A stretch of DNA of 24,623 bases from an uncultured Prevotella sp. (GTDB lineage Bacteria > Bacteroidota > Bacteroidia > Bacteroidales > Bacteroidaceae): NCBI GenBank assembly GCA_900552675.1, contig USAI01000030.1:1-24623 (forward strand), in the 5' to 3' direction. Shown piece after piece: positions 1 through 5,851 of this stretch. The notes beneath the pieces were generated by a model. That model worked only from the letters and a program-made list of their open reading frames with translations, did no database searches and was not told the origin of the DNA. Both the position numbers and the translations under genes were made by a program. How positions within the stretch are numbered: position 1 is the first letter of the stretch; every line of letters begins with the position of its first letter.

Positions 1-121
1 CAAAGGTAAAGAGATAAAAAAATATGGACAAGGCTGCATCGCGGATACGCTTACTGTAAGTGAAACACTTGCAAGCATTTTTTGTTTTTGAGGGTGTACT
101 AAAGGTGTACTGTTATACTAA
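1..121. other. Left-edge segment, possible tail of an upstream gene
   Basis: The first 91 bases can be read on the + strand from base 2 as a 29-residue open tail (starting KGKEIKKYGQGC, ending SIFCF) that stops at TGA 89-91. I do not recognise the peptide. It may be the C-terminus of a gene outside the window or chance. A short direct repeat of ggtgtact lies at about 93-112. Nothing else is supported here. Confidence 0.2.
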
Positions 122-166
122 AACGGCTAAGAAGTTGATTACTCAACCCTTAGCTGTTCCCTTTTA
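122..166 (-). terminator. Hairpin terminator after the ATPase gene, possibly bidirectional
   Basis: An imperfect dyad spans 122-157: aacggctaag pairs with cttagctgtt (one G-T pair), and an inner stem gttga/tcaac closes on ttac. Read leftward it is followed by a T run (gttttag), and read rightward by ccctttt. It sits directly at the stop codon of the leftward ATPase, so the most likely role is intrinsic termination of that transcript. Confidence 0.6.
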
Positions 167-1333
167 ATATAACATTCCAAACATCCATAAAGGTATAATG
201 TTTCCGTGCCCTGTCTCGATATCGTCTTTTACTACGAAACCATTTTCGATGTCCTGTAATTGGCGTTGTTTTTTCTTTTTCCCACCAACCTCAAATGTAT
301 ACTTATTGTCGATAAGAAAATCAGATATTGGTGATGTGGCTACCGAGAATAGCGAACGCGTTTGATTGAAGAAAAATGTTTCTCTCACTGTTCCTATTTC
401 TACATTTTGGTTTCCCAATGTATAGATAAGTGGTGTGTTGTCGAGGTATATCTTTTCAACCTTCCCCAGACCTTGAATTCCTCCTGTTGAGGTGCGCAGT
501 AGACCGATAAGTCCAGCCTTTTCAAGATATACGCAGAGGTCGGAGACGTTATTTCTTGAAACCTCCAACTGCCCACCTATCTGTGTCATGTTTGGTTTAA
601 ATGGTGCGCTTTGAGCTATGATGGCGAGCAAACGTTTTAGTTTCCTTGCAATAGATACCGACAAGTCGGCATACTGTGGTATGTCTGTTTCTATTGTTAC
701 ATTCACCACCTGTTGTATATATTGATTGATGTCTCCATTAGCAAAGGGGTAGTATCCTCTTTGTAGATAGTCTGAAAAATATTGTAAGGGTAAAAAGTTG
801 TTAGGAATCTCTATTTCTTGCTTCAGCAGTTGTTGTAATGTATATACAGGAAATTTTATTTGATGGAAAAGTTCAAGATATTCTCGATATGAAAGACCTT
901 GCATCTCATACATCAAGGCACGGCGGCTAAGGTCGAAAGCTCCTTTTGCTATGTCGAGCACCGACGAACCTGTAAACACCACATGCAGTTCTGAATGATA
1001 ATCATAAATTAGTTTTAGTTCTCTTGACCAATCCTTGTATTTATGAATTTCGTCAATAAAGAGATATTTTCCTCCCGTCTTTGCGAATATGTCAGCAAGG
1101 TCTATCAGACGATGACTGGCAAAATAAAAATCTTCTGCTTGAACATATAGTGATTCGTTTAATGGTAACTTTTCTTTTATGTATTGCAAAATAAGTGTTG
1201 TCTTGCCAATACCTCTTGGTCCCATTAGTCCAATCATTCTTGCATCCCAATTGATACGGTCGTACATATAGCGATGGAATGTAGAGTCAGTTCCTCTCAA
1301 TAGTTTGCGGAATGTAGTTTGTAGTTGTTCCAT
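164..1333 (-). CDS. AAA-family ATPase (AAA_14 / DUF4143 type)
   Basis: A 389-residue protein. The N-terminal P-loop domain has Walker A GPRGIGKTT (about residues 38-46) and a Walker B with following acid, KYLFIDEIH (about 89-97), then a sensor-like segment VVFTGSS. Around residues 230-285 there is a winged-helix-like segment (MTQIGGQLEVSRNNVSDL, then YLEKAGLIGLL). The C-terminal part (DFLIDNKYTFEVGGKKKK, then an ENGFVV strand) resembles the PD-(D/E)XK-like tail common in this family. Such ATPases are abundant in Bacteroidota and archaea but their role is largely unknown, so no reaction beyond ATP hydrolysis is claimed. The gene stands alone and is transcribed away from yicC. The start lies just downstream of a good TATCTTTG -7 box. 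The protein is full length, with no frameshift. Confidence 0.85.
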   Translation of the reverse strand: MEQLQTTFRKLLRGTDSTFHRYMYDRINWDARMIGLMGPRGIGKTTLILQYIKEKLPLNESLYVQAEDFYFASHRLIDLADIFAKTGGKYLFIDEIHKYKDWSRELKLIYDYHSELHVVFTGSSVLDIAKGAFDLSRRALMYEMQGLSYREYLELFHQIKFPVYTLQQLLKQEIEIPNNFLPLQYFSDYLQRGYYPFANGDINQYIQQVVNVTIETDIPQYADLSVSIARKLKRLLAIIAQSAPFKPNMTQIGGQLEVSRNNVSDLCVYLEKAGLIGLLRTSTGGIQGLGKVEKIYLDNTPLIYTLGNQNVEIGTVRETFFFNQTRSLFSVATSPISDFLIDNKYTFEVGGKKKKQRQLQDIENGFVVKDDIETGHGNIIPLWMFGMLY

Positions 1334-1362
1334 AAGTATTGTTGTTATTTATTAATATTGAT

Positions 1363-1438
1363 GCAAAGATAATGCAGACCGAATGTAGAGAGGCAATCTT
1401 GCTTGCAATCTTTGCTGAAGTGAAGTTTATCCTCTGCA
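1363..1438 (-). repeat. 76-bp promoter-carrying repeat element, copy at the ATPase gene
   Basis: This stretch aligns without gaps, about 50 of 76 positions by eye, with the reverse complement of the repeat upstream of the adhesin gene (18577 onwards). The core is a weak dyad around cttgcttg, and the ends carry gcaaagataa and ttatcctctgc. Relative to the gene it precedes, it has the same orientation as the adhesin copies. Its gene-proximal end supplies the -7 box TATCTTTG (1371 to 1364 on the minus strand), with a TTG 22 bp upstream (1396 to 1394). Confidence 0.55.
1364..1396 (-). promoter_or_regulatory. Promoter of the ATPase gene
   Basis: On the minus strand, TTG (1396-1394) and TATCTTTG (1371-1364) are 22 bp apart, close to the Bacteroidetes primary-sigma consensus TTG-(19-21)-TAnnTTTG. 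Transcription would begin near 1358, about 25 nt before the ATG at 1333. Confidence 0.55.
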
Positions 1439-1462
1439 AATATACAAATTAATTCATAAACT

Positions 1463-1575
1463 GCACTGAATTGAGTGCGGTTTTTTCGATATTTGCACTA
1501 AATGTAGTGCGCTTTGATGTAAAAAGTGCACTAAGTTTAGTGCGTTTTAACACAAAAGTGCTCTAAGTTCAGTGC
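1463..1575. repeat. Array of four 16-bp GCAC...GTGC palindromes, 32-33 bp pitch
   Basis: Four near-palindromes start at 1463, 1495, 1528 and 1560. The clearest is gcactaagtttagtgc (1528-1543). The others differ mainly in the central bases, and the fourth has gctct in the left arm. Start-to-start distances are 32, 33 and 32 bp. Each is followed by G or C and then a T-rich run (for example ggtttttt, gttttaa, gttttta), so each unit could act either as a protein-binding dyad or as a small terminator-like hairpin. The array lies between the divergent ATPase and yicC genes. Confidence 0.9.
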
Positions 1576-1635
1576 GTTTTTAGTCTTTTCCTCTTTCTTC
1601 ATAAATAACCGATTTGCGTGGTTTAGTATCAAAAA

Positions 1636-1716
1636 TCCCTCAATGAGGGATAAAAATGCTTAAAAACGTCCCTCAATGAGGGATGTTTTTAGCGATATTC
1701 GTCCCTCAATGAGGGA
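1636..1716. repeat. Array of three identical tccctcaatgaggga palindromes, 33-bp pitch
   Basis: The 15-bp sequence tccctcaatgaggga occurs identically at 1636-1650, 1669-1683 and 1702-1716, spaced exactly 33 bp. The 18-bp spacers differ and are A/T-rich. The last copy ends 14 bp before the -33 TTG of the yicC promoter, a position suited to a regulator site. The sequence is unrelated to the GCAC palindromes to its left but has the same pitch. Confidence 0.92.
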
Positions 1717-1730
1717 TTTATTATGTTTTT

Positions 1731-1761
1731 TTGCACATCTCGTTTGAAAAGTGTACTTTTG
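1731..1761 (+). promoter_or_regulatory. Promoter of the yicC-gmk-nadD operon
   Basis: TTG at 1731-1733 and TACTTTTG at 1754-1761 are separated by 20 bp, an exact fit to the Bacteroidetes consensus. Transcription should start near 1768, giving a leader of roughly 85 nt. This rules out the longest open frame, whose first ATG-like codon (1751) lies inside the promoter. Confidence 0.75.
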
Positions 1762-1852
1762 CAGTCATAAGTCTTCAAGTCTGCCGCAGCATGAAAAATT
1801 GCCGACAAGCAGCTGGCTTGCAGACCGACACCTAAAACGTTTTATAGAAGAT

Positions 1853-2728
1853 ATGATACAGTCGATGACTGGTTACGGCAAGTCGGTCGTAACCTACAAC
1901 GGAAAGAAAATTAACGTAGAGGTAAAGTCGCTGAATAGTAAGGCGCTCGACCTGTCTACACGTATTGCTCCCCTCTATCGTGAAAAGGAGATGGAGATCA
2001 GACAAATTATCACGGCCAAGCTGTTGCGCGGAAAGGTCGACTTTGCCATCTGGATTGACAAAGATGCCACGGTAGACGCTGCCCCCATCAACACCGCCTT
2101 GGTGGCCAACTATTATCAGCAGATTAACGACATTGCCGCGAAAACCGGCATACCCGTTCCTGCCGACTGGTTTACGCTGTTGCTGCGTATGCCCGATGTT
2201 ACCACGCGCACCGAGACCGAATGTTTGACCGACGAAGAGTGGGCCGTAGCCCGTGCCGCTGTTGAAGAGGCTGTTGACAAGCTGGTCGACTTCCGTAAGC
2301 AGGAGGGTGCTGCCCTTCAGAAGAAGTTTACTGAGAAGATTGACAACATTGAGCAGCTGCTGCACAGCATTGAGCCTTGGGAGAAAGCTCGTGTTGAAAA
2401 GATACGTGCCCGCATTGTTGATGGCTTGAAGAGCATACCCGACGTTGAGTATGATAAGAACCGCCTTGAGCAAGAGCTGATTTATTATATCGAGAAGCTC
2501 GACATTAGCGAAGAGAAGCAGCGCCTGGCTAACCACTTGAAATATTTCCGCGAAACCTTGCAAGAGCCTTGTGGACAGGGTAAGAAGTTGGGCTTCATAG
2601 CACAAGAGATGGGCAGAGAGATCAACACCACTGGCTCGAAGAGCAATCAGGCCGAGATGCAAAACATTGTGGTGAAGATGAAAGACGAGTTGGAACAAAT
2701 AAAAGAACAGGTACTGAACGCACTGTAA
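1853..2728 (+). CDS. yicC: YicC family endoribonuclease
   Basis: A 291-residue protein beginning MIQSMTGYGK, the standard YicC N-terminus. It contains the family segments EVKSLNSKALDLSTRIAP near the N-terminus and EKLDISEEKQRLANHLKYF followed by KKLGFIAQEMGREINTTGSK in the C-terminal half. E. coli YicC is reported as a stress-linked endoribonuclease that affects small-RNA stability; the substrate here is unknown. The ATG at 1853 was chosen because it matches the family start and lies downstream of the promoter. An alternative ATG at 1865 is less likely. It heads an operon with gmk (39-nt gap) and nadD. Confidence 0.92.
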   Translation: MIQSMTGYGKSVVTYNGKKINVEVKSLNSKALDLSTRIAPLYREKEMEIRQIITAKLLRGKVDFAIWIDKDATVDAAPINTALVANYYQQINDIAAKTGIPVPADWFTLLLRMPDVTTRTETECLTDEEWAVARAAVEEAVDKLVDFRKQEGAALQKKFTEKIDNIEQLLHSIEPWEKARVEKIRARIVDGLKSIPDVEYDKNRLEQELIYYIEKLDISEEKQRLANHLKYFRETLQEPCGQGKKLGFIAQEMGREINTTGSKSNQAEMQNIVVKMKDELEQIKEQVLNAL

Positions 2729-2767
2729 CCCACACAACATGATTGTTTGAGGCAAAAGAACATACGA

Positions 2768-3337
2768 ATGGAAAAAAAACTATTAATATTTTCTGCCCCC
2801 AGCGGCAGCGGAAAGAGCACTATCATTAACTGGCTGATGCAGCACCCCGACCTGCACTTGGCTTTCTCAATATCATGCACCAGCCGTGCACCGCGTGGCA
2901 CCGAGCAAAACGGCGTTGAATATTTCTTCCTCACGCCTGAAGAGTTTCGCGAGCGTATAGCCAACAACGAGTTTCTTGAATATGAAGAGGTGTATAAAGA
3001 TCGCTTCTATGGCACACTGAAGCAGCAGGTGGAAAACCAGTTGCAGAAGGGCGAGAACGTGGTGTTCGACCTTGATGTGAAGGGTGGTTGCTACATTAAA
3101 CGCTTTTATGGCGACCGCGCCTTGAGCATCTTCATACAGCCACCATCAATCGACGCCTTGCGCCAGCGCCTGGTAGGCCGCGCCACCGATGCCCCCGAGG
3201 TGATTGAAGACCGCCTGGCTCGCGCCTCATACGAGCTTACCTTTGCTCCGCAATTTGACCGCGTGGTGGTGAACGACGACCTCGACAAGGCCAAGGCTGA
3301 GACGCTGGCCATTGTGCGCGAGTTTTTGAATGTATAA
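2768..3337 (+). CDS. gmk: Guanylate kinase
   Basis: A 189-residue cytosolic enzyme that converts GMP and ATP to GDP and ADP. The P-loop reads APSGSGKST near residues 10-18. It is followed by the GMP-binding segment SRAPRGTEQNGVEYFF and EYEEVYKDRFYGT, the lid and C-terminal segment with DRLARASYEL, and the closing VVNDDLDKA strand. The ATG at 2768 gives the usual kinase start MEKKLLIFSAPSG. An in-frame TTG upstream (2747) would add seven residues not expected in the family. It lies between yicC and nadD, an arrangement common in Bacteroidota. Confidence 0.95.
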   Translation: MEKKLLIFSAPSGSGKSTIINWLMQHPDLHLAFSISCTSRAPRGTEQNGVEYFFLTPEEFRERIANNEFLEYEEVYKDRFYGTLKQQVENQLQKGENVVFDLDVKGGCYIKRFYGDRALSIFIQPPSIDALRQRLVGRATDAPEVIEDRLARASYELTFAPQFDRVVVNDDLDKAKAETLAIVREFLNV

Positions 3338-3352
3338 CAGCCTCACACCCCC

Positions 3353-3931
3353 ATGAACCGAAAAATAAAGACGGGCATCTACGGAGGCTCGTTTAACCCT
3401 ATACACAACGGACATATCGCGTTGGCTCGACACCTGTTGCAGGAGGCCGAGCTCGACGAGATATGGTTTGTGGTGTCGCCTCAAAACCCGTTTAAAGTGC
3501 AACAGCAATTGCTGGCCGACGATAAACGGCTGCTGTTGGTGCGCAAGGCGTTGGCGCCATACCCACAGCTGGTGGCTTCTGATTTTGAATTTTCCCTGCC
3601 ACGCCCCTCGTATATGTGGCACACGCTTCAGGGCATGAGCGCCCAGTGGCCCGACCGTGAACTGCACCTCATCATTGGTGCCGACAACTGGCTCTGCTTT
3701 GACCGCTGGTATCATGCCGACGATATTCGTAGCACCTATCCCATCATTATTTATCCACGTCAGGGTTACGACATTGAGCCCTCGGCCTTGCCACAAGGTG
3801 TGCGCCTGGTAAACACGCCACTGTATAACGTGAGCAGCACCGAGATACGTGCCGATGTTGCTGCGGGGCGCGACATCAGCAGCAAGGTGCCCAGCACGAT
3901 ATTAAGTGATGTGGAAAAGGAATATAAGTGA
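3353..3931 (+). CDS. nadD: Nicotinate-nucleotide adenylyltransferase
   Basis: A 192-residue enzyme of NAD synthesis that joins nicotinate mononucleotide and ATP to make deamido-NAD. The nucleotidyltransferase signature GGSFNPIHNGH is at residues 10-20. The second family motif SSTEIR is near the C-terminus, and IIGADNW lies in the middle. The gap to gmk is only 15 nt, so it is probably the last gene of the yicC-gmk-nadD operon. Its last codons and TGA (3929-3931) lie within the start of a gtgaaaa-type repeat that forms the downstream terminator. Confidence 0.95.
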   Translation: MNRKIKTGIYGGSFNPIHNGHIALARHLLQEAELDEIWFVVSPQNPFKVQQQLLADDKRLLLVRKALAPYPQLVASDFEFSLPRPSYMWHTLQGMSAQWPDRELHLIIGADNWLCFDRWYHADDIRSTYPIIIYPRQGYDIEPSALPQGVRLVNTPLYNVSSTEIRADVAAGRDISSKVPSTILSDVEKEYK

Positions 3932-4088
3932 AAAACGAAAAGTGAAAAGTGAAAAATCCTATTGCTTTTAAGTGAAAAACGAAAAGTGAAAAATCCTATT
4001 GCTTTGCAACAAACGCAAATAAGACAATTGGATTTTTCACTTTTAACTTTTAACTTTTCACTCTTCACTTTTCACTCTTCACTTTCTC
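3926..4088. repeat. AGTGAAAA repeat region and bidirectional terminator
   Basis: The motif aagtgaaaaacgaaaagtg occurs from 3926 and again from about 3970, each time followed by aaaaatcctattgctttt. The right half (4030-4088) carries complementary tcacttttaac and ttcacttttcac motifs, so the region folds as a long A/T hairpin between aaaaatcc (about 3953 or 3989) and ggatttttcac (4030). It separates convergent nadD and lrgB, consistent with a shared terminator. Strand composition is strongly skewed: A/G on the left, T/C on the right. Confidence 0.7.
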
Positions 4089-4091
4089 TCT

Positions 4092-4787
4092 TTAGCAGAT
4101 AATAGCTACGAGCGTGGGGGTGAACAGCGAGGTGAAAATGCCGTTTAGGGTGAGCCCTAAGCTGGCATAAGCACCATGCACATTGCTCACATCCATTGAT
4201 GTGGCGGTGCCTAAGGCGTGAGCCGCTGTGCCCATTGACAAACCCTGTGCCTTGGGGCTTCGCACATGTGCAAAGCCCATGGTTTTATAGCCACACACGG
4301 CGCACAGCAAACCTACACTTACCACTACGGCTGCCGTGAGCGAGGGTATGCCGCCCACCGCTTTTGTTACCTCCATAGCAATAGGCGTGGTAACCGACTT
4401 TGATGCCAGCGACAGTATTACCTCTTTTGTGGCACCCATCTTTTTGGCTATAAATACCACCGAGACGATGCCTACCACGCAGCCTGCAAGCTCACTCAGC
4501 AGTATAGGCATCAGGTCTTTCTTTATCTTTTCAAGTTGCATATACAGGGGCACGCCCAGGGCCACGACGGCGGGGCGCAGCCAAAACTCAATCATGTGTC
4601 CGCCTGCGTTATAGGTTTCGTAGCTTACGCCCGACAGCTCTAAAAACGTTATCACCACGGCTATGGCCACCAAGATGGGGTTCATGATAACCCATCCTGT
4701 GCGTCGGCGCAGCAGCTTGCCTAAAAAATAAGAACCAAAGGTGAGGGCGATGAGGAAAAACTCGTTACTAAAATATTGGTGCATCAT
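4092..4787 (-). CDS. lrgB: LrgB family membrane protein
   Basis: A 231-residue polytopic inner-membrane protein. Hydrophobic segments alternate with short loops across its length, and the typical LrgB/CidB blocks are visible: LASKSVTTPIAMEV, then GTAAHALGTATSMD near the C-terminus. In other bacteria the LrgAB/CidAB systems influence murein hydrolase activity, and plastid and some bacterial relatives carry glycolate, glycerate or pyruvate; which applies here cannot be told from sequence. The start ATG (4787-4785) overlaps the lrgA stop TGA by 4 nt (ATGA), so translation is probably coupled. Confidence 0.9.
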   Translation of the reverse strand: MMHQYFSNEFFLIALTFGSYFLGKLLRRRTGWVIMNPILVAIAVVITFLELSGVSYETYNAGGHMIEFWLRPAVVALGVPLYMQLEKIKKDLMPILLSELAGCVVGIVSVVFIAKKMGATKEVILSLASKSVTTPIAMEVTKAVGGIPSLTAAVVVSVGLLCAVCGYKTMGFAHVRSPKAQGLSMGTAAHALGTATSMDVSNVHGAYASLGLTLNGIFTSLFTPTLVAIIC

Positions 4788-5164
4788 TGTTTGGCTCCTT
4801 CCTTGTTTGATGTGTGGTCATGACGAATGGTTTTACCATATATCTCGTGTACCCAGCCCGTAACGGCCAGTACCAGTAGGGTGCTCACCACCGATGCGGT
4901 GACGATGGGCAGAAACTGTGCCTTGATAATGTCGAAATAAAGCATCAGCGCCACGCCTGGTGGAACGAAGAAAAAGCCGATGTTGGTAACGAGAAAGTCG
5001 GAGATGCTGCGCACCCATTCAAGACGTATCACCTTGAGCTTAAGCAAGAGGGTGAGCAACAGCATACCTAAGATGCTCGATGGCAGCGGTATGTGGGTAA
5101 GCGTGATAATGAGTTCGCCCAGGGCGAGGCAGCCAAACAGTATGGCCAGTTGTCTAATCATCAT
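4784..5164 (-). CDS. lrgA: LrgA/CidA family holin-like membrane protein
   Basis: A 126-residue inner-membrane protein with about four hydrophobic segments. The conserved family block SSILGMLLLTLLL and the FFFVPPGVALM segment place it in the LrgA/CidA family, partners of LrgB. The C-terminus is short, polar and cytoplasmic-looking. It is first in a two-gene operon with lrgB, overlapping it by 4 nt. Two adjacent ATG codons (5164 and 5161) could both serve as start. A -7 box lies about 150 bp upstream, so the leader would be long. Confidence 0.9.
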   Translation of the reverse strand: MMIRQLAILFGCLALGELIITLTHIPLPSSILGMLLLTLLLKLKVIRLEWVRSISDFLVTNIGFFFVPPGVALMLYFDIIKAQFLPIVTASVVSTLLVLAVTGWVHEIYGKTIRHDHTSNKEGAKQ

Positions 5165-5312
5165 AAATAAAAAAATCCTTTCCTTTGTTATCCTATGTAA
5201 TTCTTTCGCTTGTTATTCTGTGTTATTTCAGTGGCATCGTCATCCTTGTCATTTTTTTTGTTCAGCCTCGTCGTGGCCTTTCTTCATTTTTTTGATGACG
5301 AAAAGAGTGGTG

Positions 5313-5320
5313 CAAAGGTA
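5313..5320 (-). promoter_or_regulatory. Candidate -7 box for lrgAB
   Basis: The minus strand reads TACCTTTGCA from 5320, matching TAnnTTTG. No clear TTG is seen about 20 bp upstream, so the -33 part is weak. A start near 5306 would give a leader of about 140 nt before lrgA. Confidence 0.4.
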
Positions 5321-5412
5321 GGGGTTTCAGTGGTTCGACAGGCTCTTTTTTCTCTGTTTTTATGTTGTATAACATGTTTTTTTGATATATATTATCTTGG
5401 GCTTTGCAAATA

Positions 5413-5520
5413 AAGTAGGACGGTGGCCTCCGTGCCCCGTCCTCCAGCACCCAAATAAGTAACTTTGTATCAAGCAGTTTGGTTGTTGGAGAACGGGGCA
5501 CGGAGGCCACCGTCCTACTT
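5413..5520. repeat. Large inverted repeat with 28-bp perfect arms
   Basis: Arms 5413-5440 and 5493-5520 are exact reverse complements (outer sequence aagtaggacggtggcctc). Pairing continues inward to about 5455/5478 with two mismatches and one G-T pair, leaving a loop of about 22 nt (5456-5477). Unlike the A/T-rich surroundings, the arms are G/C-rich. No reading frame or T run accompanies it, so it may be a dispersed palindromic repeat or a structured RNA rather than a simple terminator. Confidence 0.85.
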
Positions 5521-5596
5521 GAATGATAGTGAAAGCCTTTGCATATGATGCTTGTCATGTACCTAAACCATTGATATATAATTGTGATATCAATGT

Positions 5597-5744
5597 AAAA
5601 ATCGGGCGAAAGCCTGCAGAAAGTCGTCTCACATCGACCGTTGTGAACACGTGGAACGGTCGATGCTCATGTTCATATCGACCGTTATGAACATGGAGAA
5701 CGGTCGATGTGAGGTGACTTTCTGCAGGCTTTCGCCCGATTTTT
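5597..5744. repeat. Large inverted repeat with four copies of atcgaccgtt, branched fold
   Basis: Arms 5597-5642 and 5699-5744 pair over 46 positions, with only two non-Watson-Crick positions, both G-T in the + strand transcript. The 10-mer atcgaccgtt or its complement occurs four times (near 5633, 5655, 5677 and 5699). The same bases can therefore form either one long stem or two inner hairpins on an outer stem. A T run (5740-5745) follows on the + strand. A small separate hairpin, attgatat/atatcaat, lies just to the left (5570-5594). Confidence 0.85.
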
Positions 5745-5851
5745 TCAATATTTTTGCGTTTCTATCTCCATCTTCTTGCCCTATAATAATATGGCTATTA
5801 TGTTCTCAGCAACATTGTTTCGCCAAAAAGAAGGGTGGGGTGGGGTTGTGC

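Noticed and set aside
1463..1716. Possible CRISPR array
   Set aside because: Repeats are only 15-16 bp, fully palindromic, with 16-18 bp A/T-rich spacers and two different repeat families; no cas genes are present.
1751..1852. Longer start for yicC
   Set aside because: The upstream start codon lies within the promoter TTG-20-TACTTTTG and the added residues do not match the family.
1832..2755. Long minus-strand open frame opposite yicC
   Set aside because: It is a mirror of yicC codon usage, has no recognisable domains and no promoter.
5829..5850. Possible G-quadruplex (gggtggggtgggg)
   Set aside because: Only three G runs are present; a fourth is lacking nearby.
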